A model generated the notes under the pieces. It saw nothing but the letters and a program-made list of their open reading frames with translations, was not told where the DNA came from and did not search any database. Below, piece after piece: positions 8,202-16,943 of a stretch of 38,238 nucleotides of DNA (positions are counted from its first letter, which is position 1; each line of letters begins with the position of its first letter). Both the position numbers and the translations under genes were made by a program. The stretch is from Syntrophobacteraceae bacterium (GTDB taxonomy: Bacteria; Desulfobacterota; Syntrophobacteria; Syntrophobacterales; Syntrophobacteraceae), in the NCBI GenBank assembly GCA_031292215.1, contig JARLHO010000172.1, forward strand, positions 1-38,238, given 5' to 3'.

Positions 8202-9623
8202 ATGAAACAGCGTAAAAAACTCTTTCGATGGCTAGACGATCGAACCGGCCTTGTCACACTGATTGAATCGATTGCCGCTCATCCGGCCGCGCCCGGCGTT
8301 AAATGGAAATACGTCTTCGGCAGTGCGGTCCTTACGGCTTTTATCCTGCAGGTGGTAACCGGCATCGGCTTGCTCACGACCTACGTCTCCTCGACGGGCG
8401 GGGCCTTTGAAAGCCTGCAGTATATCACCCGCAAGGCGCCGCTCGGCGCTTTCCTAAGAGGCATGCACTACTGGGGAGCCTCGATGATGGTCATCTTGAT
8501 CGTCACTCACCTGCTCAGGGTATTCCTCATGGGGAGCTTCAAGTTTCCACGGGAATTGAACTGGGTGACTGGAGTATTGCTGCTCGCGGCTACGTTGGCG
8601 ATGGCGTTCTGCGGTCAGATAATGCGCTGGGACCAAAACGCCGTATTCGGGTTGGTGGCGGCCGCAAAGATGGCCGGACACGTTCCGCTGATCGGCCCCT
8701 GGCTTGCTCGCTTCATAATAGGCGGGGATGTGGTGGGCTCCTACACCTTGAGCCGCATATTTGACATGCATGTCTTTGTCCTGCCGATCCTGCTCGTGTC
8801 CCTGATTGGCCTGCACGTGCACCTGGTGCTGCGAAACGGCGTATCGGAGCCACCCGTCCCGGGCCGCGGGGTGGACCCCGCGACGTACCGTTCCACTTAT
8901 CGCGACATGCTGCGAAGAGATGGCGTCCCTTTCTGGCCGACCGTCGTGTTGCGCGATTTCGTGTTCGCTCTCTGCGTGGTTCTCGTCGTGCTGCTGTTGG
9001 CCTGGGTGGTCGGTCCGGCCAGGCTTGACAATCCGCCCGATCCTTCGCTGATTAACGCCCAGCCCCGCCCGGACTGGTATTTCTGGTGGCTTTTCGCACT
9101 CCTTGCCCTCTTGCCGCACGCACTTGAGAATTATTTCATGGTCCTGACGCCCCTGGTGATCGGTCTGGTCCTCCTTTCGGTCCCGCTTGTGAGCAACCGC
9201 GGCGAGCGTCACCCGGGGCGAAGACCTCTGGCCGTGGCTGCCGTCGTGGTAATCCTTTCGGGAATCGCAGCCCTTACCGTGGCCGGATGGCATGAGGACT
9301 GGTCGCCTCGCGTCCATGCGCCTCCCCTTACCGCGAACCTCATAGGGGTATCTTCCGGTCCGGTATATGAAGGGGCAATGGTTTTTAACAAGATGGGTTG
9401 CCTTTTCTGCCATACCATAGAGGGCCATGGAGGAAAGAGGGGACCTGATCTGACTGAGATTGCCGACGAACTGACCCGCGATCAACTGACTCTTCGCATC
9501 ATGAACGGCGCCTACAACATGCCGGTGTTTGGCCGCATCCTTTCCACCGAGCAGACCGAAAACCTGCTGGACTTTCTTGCGACCCGGAAAAAGTCGGGCT
9601 TTGCGATAGGCAAAAAGCAGTAA
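8202..9623 (+). CDS. Cytochrome b with fused C-terminal cytochrome c (bc complex)
   Basis: 473 residues. The cytochrome b part has haem ligand pairs H89/H103 (13 apart) and H190/H205 (14 apart), so one pair has b6-like spacing. The Qo motif is PDWY (290-293), a known variant of PEWY. Further membrane helices follow, then a C-terminal cytochrome c domain with CLFCH (400-404) and a likely Met ligand in YNMPVFG. With the Rieske protein it would oxidise quinol, and the fused c haem can stand in for cytochrome c1 or f, since no separate gene for one is present. It starts 13 bases after the Rieske stop and ends the operon. Confidence 0.94.
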   Translation: MKQRKKLFRWLDDRTGLVTLIESIAAHPAAPGVKWKYVFGSAVLTAFILQVVTGIGLLTTYVSSTGGAFESLQYITRKAPLGAFLRGMHYWGASMMVILIVTHLLRVFLMGSFKFPRELNWVTGVLLLAATLAMAFCGQIMRWDQNAVFGLVAAAKMAGHVPLIGPWLARFIIGGDVVGSYTLSRIFDMHVFVLPILLVSLIGLHVHLVLRNGVSEPPVPGRGVDPATYRSTYRDMLRRDGVPFWPTVVLRDFVFALCVVLVVLLLAWVVGPARLDNPPDPSLINAQPRPDWYFWWLFALLALLPHALENYFMVLTPLVIGLVLLSVPLVSNRGERHPGRRPLAVAAVVVILSGIAALTVAGWHEDWSPRVHAPPLTANLIGVSSGPVYEGAMVFNKMGCLFCHTIEGHGGKRGPDLTEIADELTRDQLTLRIMNGAYNMPVFGRILSTEQTENLLDFLATRKKSGFAIGKKQ

Positions 9624-10077
9624 AGGCTGCCAATATTATGAAGTCCGAAACCGTCGATGGTCTTATGTAAGCCATCGGGAAAGATTCGCAAACAACCCAT
9701 TATGGAAACAACGTGGTGCTGCCCCTCGGGGTGTCAATAATTTGTGATGGGTGAAACGAAGTGCAACCCATCGCTTCTTGGTCAATGATGAAAACAGGGC
9801 AGGGGCACGTTCAAGGGATATATTGGCCAGGCGGAAGTCTCCAGAGATCAAATCATTTTGGCCGCCCGTCTCGCGCCGAAATTGGCTGCTCAAATTCATC
9901 CCGATTTTTTCTATTTGAAAAAGTCCTCCGATATCGTATCCTGCTGCAAATTCGGAATCTGCTCAGTTTGATAAGGTCTATCGGGATCACGGTGGACAGG
10001 TTTTTCAGTCGCGGGGCATTGCTTTGTTTTTTTGAGCTTCGCCCCATGTAGCGGTGAATATTTACAGGCAGGTTAGT
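9624..10077. other. Intergenic region between the respiratory and efflux operons
   Basis: No convincing gene. It holds the REP-like hairpin at 9746-9775. A frame open over 9761-10051 lacks recognisable motifs and a good ribosome-binding site. I found no clear T-tailed terminator after the cytochrome b gene. Confidence 0.4.
9746..9775. repeat. REP-like hairpin repeat, copy 1
   Basis: GATGGGT (9746-9752) pairs with ACCCATC (9766-9772). A near-identical 30-base copy lies at 32039-32068, with two differences in the loop. Confidence 0.75.
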
Positions 10078-10350
10078 ATGGGGAATTCAAAAAGATTAGC
10101 CTTTATCTGCCTGCTTCTTTTTTCGTTGGCCCTCGCCGCAATAGCATTTCATCACCACGATGACGGCTGTTCGCACGACGACTGCCCGATTTGTCTGGCG
10201 TCCGTTGTCGTATCCGGCGCCTTTGTCGGCTTTGGCTTGCTCATCCATGCGGTTTATTTTGTGGCCTCAAGGGCTGAGGCCTTCGAGGCGACTCCTCGCT
10301 ATTATTATCTCGGCCTTTGTCACCCACCTGCAAGGGCGCCTCCCGCCTGA
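10078..10350 (+). CDS. Small His/Cys-rich membrane protein linked to metal efflux
   Basis: 90 residues from ATG 10078 (AGG five bases upstream); a GTG at 10054 would add eight residues. One hydrophobic segment leads into HHHDDGCSHDDCPIC, a cluster of His, Asp and Cys fit for binding a soft metal. A second hydrophobic segment and a short Pro-rich tail follow. Small proteins with such HxxxCxxDxC-type clusters are often encoded just before CusCBA/CzcCBA operons, as here. It may be a periplasmic metal binder or sensor. The role is inferred from composition and position only. Confidence 0.6.
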   Translation: MGNSKRLAFICLLLFSLALAAIAFHHHDDGCSHDDCPICLASVVVSGAFVGFGLLIHAVYFVASRAEAFEATPRYYYLGLCHPPARAPPA

Positions 10351-10443
10351 TACCACTTACAAATAAAATCACGACTTTACCTCTAATTTTTGTGTGATGC
10401 CCCGCCCTTAGCAAACCAAGGGGGTCATAAATATTTTCGCCGT

Positions 10444-10464
10444 GCTGTCTCTAAAAGTGACAGC
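10444..10464. promoter_or_regulatory. Short inverted repeat upstream of the efflux operon
   Basis: GCTGTC (10444-10449) and GACAGC (10459-10464) form a perfect six-base inverted repeat, 20 bases before the outer-membrane factor gene. It could be a small operator or leader hairpin; nothing else supports a function. Confidence 0.25.
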
Positions 10465-10484
10465 GGGCAAGATCGCGGAGCCTT

Positions 10485-11993
10485 ATGAATTCGAGATATA
10501 TCAGGCGGGTTCCACGCATTGCCGCAGCCCTGTGGTTGCTGCTTGCGGCCGGGTGCGCGGTGGGCCCCAATTTTAGAAAACCGGCCGCTCCGGCAGTCGG
10601 AGCATACACTGCCGGGCCGCTGCAAACCACCACCAGCGAGACCAAAGTCCCCGGCGGCGCCGCCCAACGCTTCGTGCAGGGCCTAAATATTCCGGGCGAG
10701 TGGTGGAGGGTGTTTCACTCCCCTCCCTTAAACGATTTGATCGAGCGGGCGCTAGCAAACAATCCGGATCTCAAATCCGCGCAAGCGGCTTTGCGGGTGG
10801 CCCGCGAGGGCGTCCTCGCTCAACGGGGCGCATTTTTCCCCGGCATTACCGGCGGATTTTCCGCCAGCCGCCAGGGGCAATCGCAAATGCTCGCACCGGC
10901 CCCCAATTATCCGGCTGTTTCCAGTGAATTCCAATACAACCTGTTCACCCCGCAGGTGAGCGTTTCGTATGCGCCTGACGTCTTTGGCCTGAACCGGCGC
11001 ACCTTCGAATCTCTGGCGGCGCAGGAAAACGCTGTCCGTTTCCAGTTGATCGCAACCTATGTCACCCTGAGCTCCAACGTGGTGGCGGCCGCAATCCAGG
11101 AAGCCTCCTTGCGGGCGCAGATTCGGGCCACCCGCCAACTCATCGCCATCGACTCCTCCATGGTGCGCATCCTGCGCTACCAATTCGCAAAAGGTTATGC
11201 CTGCAGGCTCGATGTCGCCGGCCAGGAGTCGCAACTGGCGCAACTCGCCGCCACGCTGCCGCCGCTACGAAAACAACTGGCCCAGCAACGCGACCTGTTG
11301 GCCGTTTTGGCCGGCAGCTTTCCAAGCCGGCCGCCGGTTGAAAAATTCGAACTCTCAACCCTTCGGTTGCCGCAGGAGTTGCCCGTAAGCCTTCCCTCCC
11401 AGCTTGTCGAGCAGCGTCCGGACGTGCGCCAGGCCGAGGAAAATCTTCACGCCGCGAGCGCCCAGATCGGAATCGCCATCGCAAACCGCCTCCCCAATAT
11501 CACTCTCACCGCCGATGCCGGCAGCACCGCCCTTTCCCTGGACAAGGTGTTTTCATCCGGTACGGCCTTTTGGGGGATGGGCGCACAGTTGGCCGAGCCA
11601 CTCTTTGATGGAGGCGCGCTGCTCCACAAGGAACGGGCTGCCAAGGCCGCATACACCCTGGCTGCGGAACAATATCGCAGTACGGTGCTGACGGCGTTTC
11701 AAAACGTGGCCGACACCCTAAACGCCCTCGAACAGGACGCAAATGGCCTAAAGGCTACCGCCAGTGGCGCCGATGCCGCCAGGGTGACTTTGACTCTTGC
11801 GCGGCGACAAACGCGGGCCGGCTACGCCTGCGAACTGACGCTTTTGAACGCGGAACAAGCCTACTACCAGGCCCGCATCAACCTGATTCAAGCTCAGGCC
11901 GCCCGTTTTGCCGACACCGCGGCGCTTTTCCAGGCGCTGGGCGGCGGATGGTGGCATCACGCGGATTTAACCGGGGATAAAAATGAAAAATAA
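10485..11993 (+). CDS. Outer-membrane efflux lipoprotein (NodT/CusC family)
   Basis: 502 residues. The signal peptide ends in the lipobox LLAAGC, followed by the family-typical AVGPNFRKP. Two TolC-like repeats rich in helix-forming residues follow; recognisable strings are WWRVFHSPPLNDLIERALANN, LVEQRPDVRQAEENLHAA and GGALLHKERAAKAAY. It would form the trimeric outer-membrane duct of the pump encoded by the next two genes. It is slightly longer than the usual 450-490 residues, owing to an N-terminal linker. Its stop overlaps the start of the adaptor gene by 11 bases. Confidence 0.92.
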   Translation: MNSRYIRRVPRIAAALWLLLAAGCAVGPNFRKPAAPAVGAYTAGPLQTTTSETKVPGGAAQRFVQGLNIPGEWWRVFHSPPLNDLIERALANNPDLKSAQAALRVAREGVLAQRGAFFPGITGGFSASRQGQSQMLAPAPNYPAVSSEFQYNLFTPQVSVSYAPDVFGLNRRTFESLAAQENAVRFQLIATYVTLSSNVVAAAIQEASLRAQIRATRQLIAIDSSMVRILRYQFAKGYACRLDVAGQESQLAQLAATLPPLRKQLAQQRDLLAVLAGSFPSRPPVEKFELSTLRLPQELPVSLPSQLVEQRPDVRQAEENLHAASAQIGIAIANRLPNITLTADAGSTALSLDKVFSSGTAFWGMGAQLAEPLFDGGALLHKERAAKAAYTLAAEQYRSTVLTAFQNVADTLNALEQDANGLKATASGADAARVTLTLARRQTRAGYACELTLLNAEQAYYQARINLIQAQAARFADTAALFQALGGGWWHHADLTGDKNEK

Positions 11994-13131
11994 ACTCTTT
12001 GCCTTCATGGTACTGCTTATCGCCACAACGCTAACCTGCTGTTCGTCTAAGACCGCCTCGTCGAGTTCCAGGGAGTCGACTGTAACTGTTGGCAAGGTGA
12101 CTCTTACGCCAGTCCAGCGCCACAACATTCACCTCTTCACCGTGGAGCCGGGAAAATTCCGTAAAGCCGTCGAAGCCACGGGGACGGTGGACTTTGACCA
12201 GAACCGGGCAACCACCGTGCTCGCGCCCTTTGGCGGCCCGGTGTCGAAACTGCTCGTTTCCCTCGGTGCGCGGGTAAAGGCCGGAGAGGTGCTGGCCGAG
12301 GTGACCTCGCCCGACTTCGCCACGGCTGTAAGCGCGTACCGCAAGGCGATCGCAACGGAAAGGACCGCACGAAGACTCGCCGATCTGGATAGGGATTTAC
12401 TCGCGCACCAGGGCGTTTCCAGGCGCGAAGCCGATCAGGCGCAGTCCGATGCCGTAAACGCGCAAGCCGACTGCGACGCCGCCCGGCAGACTCTCGTATC
12501 CCTTAAGGTCGATGCCCGGACCATCACAGCCATCAAGAACGGAAAGCCCGTCGCAAACATCGTCGGTCTCATTCGCTCGCCCATCGCCGGAACCGTGGTC
12601 GAAAAGATGATCACTCCCGGCGAACTGCTCCAGGCCGGCACTACGCCCTGCTTTACTGTTGCCGACATCTCGCGGGTCTGGGTCATGGCCCACCTGTTTG
12701 GCGCCGATGTCGCTTCGGTACAGGTCGGCGACCCGGCTGAAGTGATCGCCGGAAACGATGGGGAGAGTTTGCCCGCAAAGGTCGAAAACGTCTCGGCCGA
12801 AGTCGATCCCGACACCCGGTCGGTAGTGGCGCGGGTGGTAGTCAAAAATCCTGGCGACGTTCTCAAAAAGCAGATGTATGTCCGCGTGTCGATTCGCGCC
12901 CCGCGTGAGAGCACGGGTCTTTTGGTCCCGGTTTCGGCGATTTTGCGCGACTCGGAAAACCTGCCCTTTGTCTACGTGGCCCGGCCTGACTCCGGTTTCG
13001 CGCGGCGACACGTGACTCTGGGGTATCGCGCGGGAAACGACTATGACATCACCGAAGGGCTTGTGGCCGGTCAACAGGTCGTGGTTAACGGCGGGCTCTT
13101 TGTTCAATTTCTCGAAAACCAGAACCAATGA
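11983..13131 (+). CDS. RND efflux periplasmic adaptor (CusB/CzcB-like)
   Basis: 382 residues. A lipoprotein-type signal ends at TLTCCSSK. The protein then shows the membrane-fusion layout: beta-barrel strand (GKFRKAVEATGTVDFD), lipoyl half-motif (VLAPFGGPVSKLLVSLGARV), alpha-hairpin (about 100-165, with DRDLLAHQGVSRREADQAQS), second lipoyl half (IRSPIAGTVVEKMITPGELL) and barrel plus membrane-proximal domain. It bridges the inner-membrane pump and the outer-membrane duct. No CusB-type N-terminal Met triad is visible, so metal specificity cannot be read. The RND gene begins eight bases after its stop. Confidence 0.92.
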   Translation: MKNKLFAFMVLLIATTLTCCSSKTASSSSRESTVTVGKVTLTPVQRHNIHLFTVEPGKFRKAVEATGTVDFDQNRATTVLAPFGGPVSKLLVSLGARVKAGEVLAEVTSPDFATAVSAYRKAIATERTARRLADLDRDLLAHQGVSRREADQAQSDAVNAQADCDAARQTLVSLKVDARTITAIKNGKPVANIVGLIRSPIAGTVVEKMITPGELLQAGTTPCFTVADISRVWVMAHLFGADVASVQVGDPAEVIAGNDGESLPAKVENVSAEVDPDTRSVVARVVVKNPGDVLKKQMYVRVSIRAPRESTGLLVPVSAILRDSENLPFVYVARPDSGFARRHVTLGYRAGNDYDITEGLVAGQQVVVNGGLFVQFLENQNQ

Positions 13132-13138
13132 GGTACTA

Positions 13139-16100
13139 ATGGACGAGCAGATTTCTTCCAATGCGCCTTCGCCGCGCACGGCCTCGATCCTCCATCGGAT
13201 TGTGGCCTCGTCTTCGCGCCAGCGCTTTCTCGTCGTTCTCATGACGCTTCTATTGATTGCCGCCGGCTCCTGGGCTCTTTGCCAGCTTCCGGTCGACGCT
13301 TATCCCGACTTATCGCCTCCGATGGTCGAGATCATCAGCCAATGGCCGGGCCACGCCGCCGAAGAGGTAGAGCGGCTGATCACCGTCCCCGTGGAGCTGG
13401 GGATGAACGGCAGTCCAAAGCTTGAGGTAAGCCGCTCGATTTCGCTCTACGGCCTCTCCGACGTTATCCTCACCTTCCTCAACGGTACGGATAACTATTT
13501 CGCTCGCCAGCGGGTGTTTAACCGGATTGCCTCCCTCAACCTGCCCTCGGGCGTTACTCCCTCGGTTTCGCCTCTCTATTCGCCCTCGGGCCTCATTTAC
13601 CGCTACGTGCTCCAAAGTCCCGACCGCTCGCCCATGGAACTAAAGAGCTTCGAGGACTGGATCGTGGAACCCCAATTCAAAGCCGTTGCCGGTGTGGCCG
13701 ACGATTCGGGGTTCGGAGGGGGCGACATGCAATACCAGGTGTTGCTCGACCCCGATAAAATCGCCTCCGTCGGCATGTCTGTCCCGCAGGTGGAATCGGC
13801 CCTTACGGCCAACAACGGCAACGCAGGCGCCGGATTTTATTCGCAGGGCGGCCAGTTTTACTACGTGCGCAGCATGGGACGTCTCAAAACGCTCGAAGAC
13901 ATCGGAAACGTCGTTCTGGCTGTCCATAATGGCACGCCGGTGCTGGTAAAGGATGTGGGGCGCGTGGTCATCGGCATCGCGCCGCGTCTTGGCGAGTTCG
14001 GCTACATGAAGCAAAACGATGCCGTGGAAGGCGTCATCTTGATGCGCACGGGCGAAAAGACCCAGGAAGTCCTAAAACGGGTCGAGGCCAAGACCGAGCA
14101 ACTAAATCACGCAATCCTGCCAAAAGATGTCAAGGTCGTACCGTTCTACGACCGCAGCGATCTGATTGCGCTTACGACAAAGGTGGTGGAACAAAACCTG
14201 TTGCGCGGCATGTTGCTGGTCGTTGTGGTTCTCATCTTTTTCCTCTATGACGTCCGGTCCGGCTTGATCGTTGCCGCGGCTATCCCGCTCTCTCTTTTGT
14301 TCGCCTTTGTTTGTCTCCATCTGCAAAACGCCTCGGCCAACCTGCTTTCCATCGGCGCTGTGGACTTCGGGATCCTGGTGGACAGCGCGGTGGTTATGGT
14401 GGAAAACATTTTCCGCCAGGTCGCAAGACGCCAGGGGGAGCCGCTAAACATCCGCGAGATCGTCGTAGAGGCCGCCTCGGAGATGGACCGGCCTCTGTTC
14501 TACTCGGTTGCGGTGATTGTTGCCGGTTTCCTGCCGATTTATGTCCTGTCGGGCCCCTCGGCCAAGCTGTTTAAACCGATGGCCGATACCATGGTGTTTG
14601 CGCTTGTCGGCGCCCTGATCGTCACCTTGACGCTGCTGCCGGTGCTGTGCGCCTGGTTTATGCGAAAAGGCGTGCGGGAGCGTCGAAACGTCATCTTCGA
14701 GGCCTCCAAATCCGCCTATGCCAAAGGGCTCGATCTGTGTCTGGCCCATCCCCTGGGCACAACGCTTGTCTCAACGATACTTCTGGCCGCGTCACTGCTC
14801 CTCGTTCCCCACATCGGCGCCGAATTCATGCCCCAACTAGACGAGGGCGCCCTCTGGGTGCGCGCCACAATGCCCTACACCATTTCCTACGACGAAGCGG
14901 CCAGAATCACTCCGAGGATCCGCCGGATCCTGCGCTCGTTTCCCCAGGTCACAACGGTTGCCTCGGAGCTGGGTCGGCCAGACGATGGCACCGATCCGAC
15001 CGGTTTTTTCAATGTCGAGTTTTTCGTCGGCCTCAAACCTTACTCGCAATGGACTGGCCCCGTTCGCACCAAGCCCGAATTGATCGCCGCCATCGACCGC
15101 AAGCTCCAGTCGCTTCCCGGAATCATCTTCAACTATACCCAGCCCGCCGAAGACGCGGTGGACGAGGCCGAAACCGGTTTGAAAAGTGCTTTGGCCGTAA
15201 AGGTTTTCGGCCCCGATTTAAAAACCCTCGAACAAAAAGGAACGGACATAAAACAAGTCATAAAACATGTGCGCGGCATCCGGGATGTGACCTTGGTGCA
15301 GGAACTGGGACAGCCCAGCCTTGCCATCGACATCGACCGCGCAAGGATCGCCCGCTACGGCGTGAATGTATCGGACATAAACGCCATTGTCCAGGCCGCC
15401 ATCGGAGGCGATGTGGCCACTCAGGTGGTGCAGGGGGAAAAACAGTTCCCCCTGGTCGTCCGGCTCGAGCGCCGGTACCGGGACTCCGAGGAGGCCATCG
15501 GAAACGTCCTGGTGACCACACCCGGCGGCCAGCAGATCCCACTCAAGGAATTCGCCCACATTCGGGTGACCAACGGCGCCTCGTTTATTTACCGCGAGGA
15601 CAACTCGCGCTACATCGGCGTCCAGTTTTCCGTAGAGGGCCGCGACCTGGCCGGTGCGGTCGAAGACGCCATAGGGCAAGTAAAACATAAGGTTTCCCTC
15701 CCCGATGGCTACCGTTTGGATTGGGGCGGCGAATACAAGGAATATACGGCTTCACGCCGGCAGCTAAATCTCATTGTGCCGCTGACCCTTTTACTGATTT
15801 TTCTGCTGCTGTTTGCGCTTTACTCCAATTTCAGGGACCCGTTTATCATCGTGCTCGGCGTCTTGCTCTCTTCGCCCGTGGGAGGAATCGTCGCGCTGTG
15901 GCTGGCTGGAACCCCGTTTTCGGTCTCCTCGGGCATCGGTTTCCTGGCCCTTTTCGGCGTCTCGGTGCAAACCGCTGTCGTCTATATCTCCTATGTCAAC
16001 GAATTGCGCCAGGGCGGGGTCGCCCTGGCCGAGGCCGTTCGCGAGGGCGCTATCGTTCGACTGCGGCCCATCATGATGACCGCGCTGGTCGCAGCCCTTG

Positions 16101-16264
16101 GTCTTTTGCCTGCGGCGCTGGCCACCGGAGTCGGCGCCGACACCCAGAGGCCCTTTGCGCTGGTGATCGTAGGCGGTCTTTTCTCGCGCCTTTTGATCAG
16201 TATCTTCCTGATGCCCGCGCTGTATTCTCTGGTGTCTCGCTCCGGGGATCGGCTGAAAGTGTAG
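13139..16264 (+). CDS. Heavy-metal efflux RND transporter (CzcA/CusA family)
   Basis: 1041 residues from ATG 13139; the open frame extends further 5' but only inside the adaptor gene. Twelve membrane helices in two halves with two large periplasmic loops. The TM4 motif DFGILVDSAVVMVEN holds the D, D and E that mark heavy-metal (HME) RND pumps and carry protons. VDAYPDLSPPMVEIISQWPG near the N-terminus is also family-typical. It exports metal ions driven by proton influx, together with the two preceding gene products. Substrate (Cu/Ag versus Co/Zn/Cd) cannot be decided from the sequence. Confidence 0.93.
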   Translation: MDEQISSNAPSPRTASILHRIVASSSRQRFLVVLMTLLLIAAGSWALCQLPVDAYPDLSPPMVEIISQWPGHAAEEVERLITVPVELGMNGSPKLEVSRSISLYGLSDVILTFLNGTDNYFARQRVFNRIASLNLPSGVTPSVSPLYSPSGLIYRYVLQSPDRSPMELKSFEDWIVEPQFKAVAGVADDSGFGGGDMQYQVLLDPDKIASVGMSVPQVESALTANNGNAGAGFYSQGGQFYYVRSMGRLKTLEDIGNVVLAVHNGTPVLVKDVGRVVIGIAPRLGEFGYMKQNDAVEGVILMRTGEKTQEVLKRVEAKTEQLNHAILPKDVKVVPFYDRSDLIALTTKVVEQNLLRGMLLVVVVLIFFLYDVRSGLIVAAAIPLSLLFAFVCLHLQNASANLLSIGAVDFGILVDSAVVMVENIFRQVARRQGEPLNIREIVVEAASEMDRPLFYSVAVIVAGFLPIYVLSGPSAKLFKPMADTMVFALVGALIVTLTLLPVLCAWFMRKGVRERRNVIFEASKSAYAKGLDLCLAHPLGTTLVSTILLAASLLLVPHIGAEFMPQLDEGALWVRATMPYTISYDEAARITPRIRRILRSFPQVTTVASELGRPDDGTDPTGFFNVEFFVGLKPYSQWTGPVRTKPELIAAIDRKLQSLPGIIFNYTQPAEDAVDEAETGLKSALAVKVFGPDLKTLEQKGTDIKQVIKHVRGIRDVTLVQELGQPSLAIDIDRARIARYGVNVSDINAIVQAAIGGDVATQVVQGEKQFPLVVRLERRYRDSEEAIGNVLVTTPGGQQIPLKEFAHIRVTNGASFIYREDNSRYIGVQFSVEGRDLAGAVEDAIGQVKHKVSLPDGYRLDWGGEYKEYTASRRQLNLIVPLTLLLIFLLLFALYSNFRDPFIIVLGVLLSSPVGGIVALWLAGTPFSVSSGIGFLALFGVSVQTAVVYISYVNELRQGGVALAEAVREGAIVRLRPIMMTALVAALGLLPAALATGVGADTQRPFALVIVGGLFSRLLISIFLMPALYSLVSRSGDRLKV

Positions 16265-16280
16265 TCGCCATGGCTCCATC

Positions 16281-16308
16281 GCAAGGGTGGGCACAGTTTC
16301 ACCCTTGC
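16281..16308 (+). terminator. Hairpin after the efflux operon, possible terminator
   Basis: GCAAGGGTG (16281-16289) pairs perfectly with CACCCTTGC (16300-16308), 17 bases after the RND stop codon. No T-run follows, so termination is uncertain, and the right arm is the start of the dispersed repeat. Confidence 0.4.
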
Positions 16309-16420
16309 AATTAACCCACACATACGACGCCCACTTACCCCCCTTTGCAATGACTCGCATGGAGGGCCAGGCTCAGTCCCCCCCCCTTTTTTGCAAAGGG
16401 GGGTTGGGGGGGATTTACTC
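16300..16420. repeat. Dispersed GC-rich repeat, second locus
   Basis: It contains module B (AATTAACCCACACATACGAC and onward), module A (AATGACTCGCATGGAGGG and onward) and module C (CCCCCTTTTTTGCAAAGGGG, then GGTTGGGGGGATTTA), in the order B-A-C. This matches the blocks at 2370-2690 and 32100-32233. Confidence 0.85.
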
Positions 16421-16582
16421 TGCCGCCGCCGGAAACAACGAAACAACCTGTCCAATACGCATCAGTCCGGGGGGTAGTACTCAGGCCTTCCGACCTCGAT
16501 GGTGGTATCTATAGAAGAGCTCTCAGGAAAGCCACCTGATCTTGGAGGCCAAAGCGCGATGCATCGCGCCTTGAAGATCTGC

Positions 16583-16619
16583 CCTCCTGTGTTACACTAT
16601 TTTCGTGTAGCACAGGAGG
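16583..16619 (+). promoter_or_regulatory. Long palindrome over the vapB promoter and ribosome-binding site
   Basis: CCTCCTGTGTTACAC (16583-16597) and GTGTAGCACAGGAGG (16605-16619) are inverted with one mismatch that can pair as G-U in RNA, around a seven-base loop. The left arm includes the -10-like TACACT (16593-16598, with an upstream TG); a TTGAAG at 16571 could be the -35. The right arm includes the Shine-Dalgarno AGGAGG. It is well placed as the operator for VapB/VapC autoregulation, or as an RNA hairpin hiding the ribosome-binding site. Confidence 0.65.
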
Positions 16620-16623
16620 ACGT

Positions 16624-16857
16624 ATAGGAAACCTAACCATTGTGGTCGATGATGAGTCGTTGAGGAAAGCCCGGATACGAGCGCTTCAGGAAGGGACTTC
16701 AGTCAATGCGCTGTTAAAGGATTTTCTGGACTCCTATTCAGGTGTTCGTCGGGAGCAGCGAGAAGCCGCGAGCCGGATTGTCGATATATCCCGCGCTTCC
16801 CGGACCCGGAGGGGAGCCTTAAAGTGGACTCGTGACGAACTGCATGAGCGTGACTGA
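16624..16857 (+). CDS. VapB-type antitoxin with an apparent ATA start
   Basis: Read from ATA 16624, the protein is 77 residues: xGNLTIVVDDESLRKARIRA, then LQEGTSVNALLKDFLDSYSG, with a C-terminal RRGALKWTRDELHERD. This is a ribbon-helix-helix antitoxin of the VapB/FitA kind, whose members normally begin MxNLTI. The expected ATG is ATA, four bases after AGGAGG. The next possible start, GTG 16642, would remove the DNA-binding beta strand and lies 22 bases from the ribosome-binding site. So the gene has either a rare ATA start or a start-codon mutation. Its stop overlaps the vapC remnant by one base. Confidence 0.7.
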   Translation: MGNLTIVVDDESLRKARIRALQEGTSVNALLKDFLDSYSGVRREQREAASRIVDISRASRTRRGALKWTRDELHERD

Positions 16858-16943
16858 TGCGTGTGTTTTTTGACACATCCTTCTGCGGTGTGAGTGCCTC
16901 AGGATTTAGCCGCCCGCAGCGCCTCATCTATTTCCGCCCGTAG
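16857..16943 (+). pseudogene. Truncated VapC (PIN toxin) N-terminus
   Basis: ATG 16857 opens a frame reading MRVFFDTSF, the first beta strand and catalytic Asp of a PIN-domain RNase. The frame then runs into sequence antisense to thiE and stops at TAG 16941-16943 after 28 codons. A whole VapC is about 130 residues, so everything after the first strand is missing; the junction lies at about 16884-16899, where thiE ends. The toxin is dead while its antitoxin reading frame persists. Confidence 0.65.

Noticed and set aside
8454-9485. A 343-codon minus-strand frame opposite the cytochrome b gene
   Set aside because: Its composition is that of an antisense shadow and the plus-strand gene has clear haem motifs.
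14647-15690. A 347-codon frame inside the RND gene
   Set aside because: It is an Arg/His/Pro-rich shadow of the high-GC codon pattern of the real RND frame.
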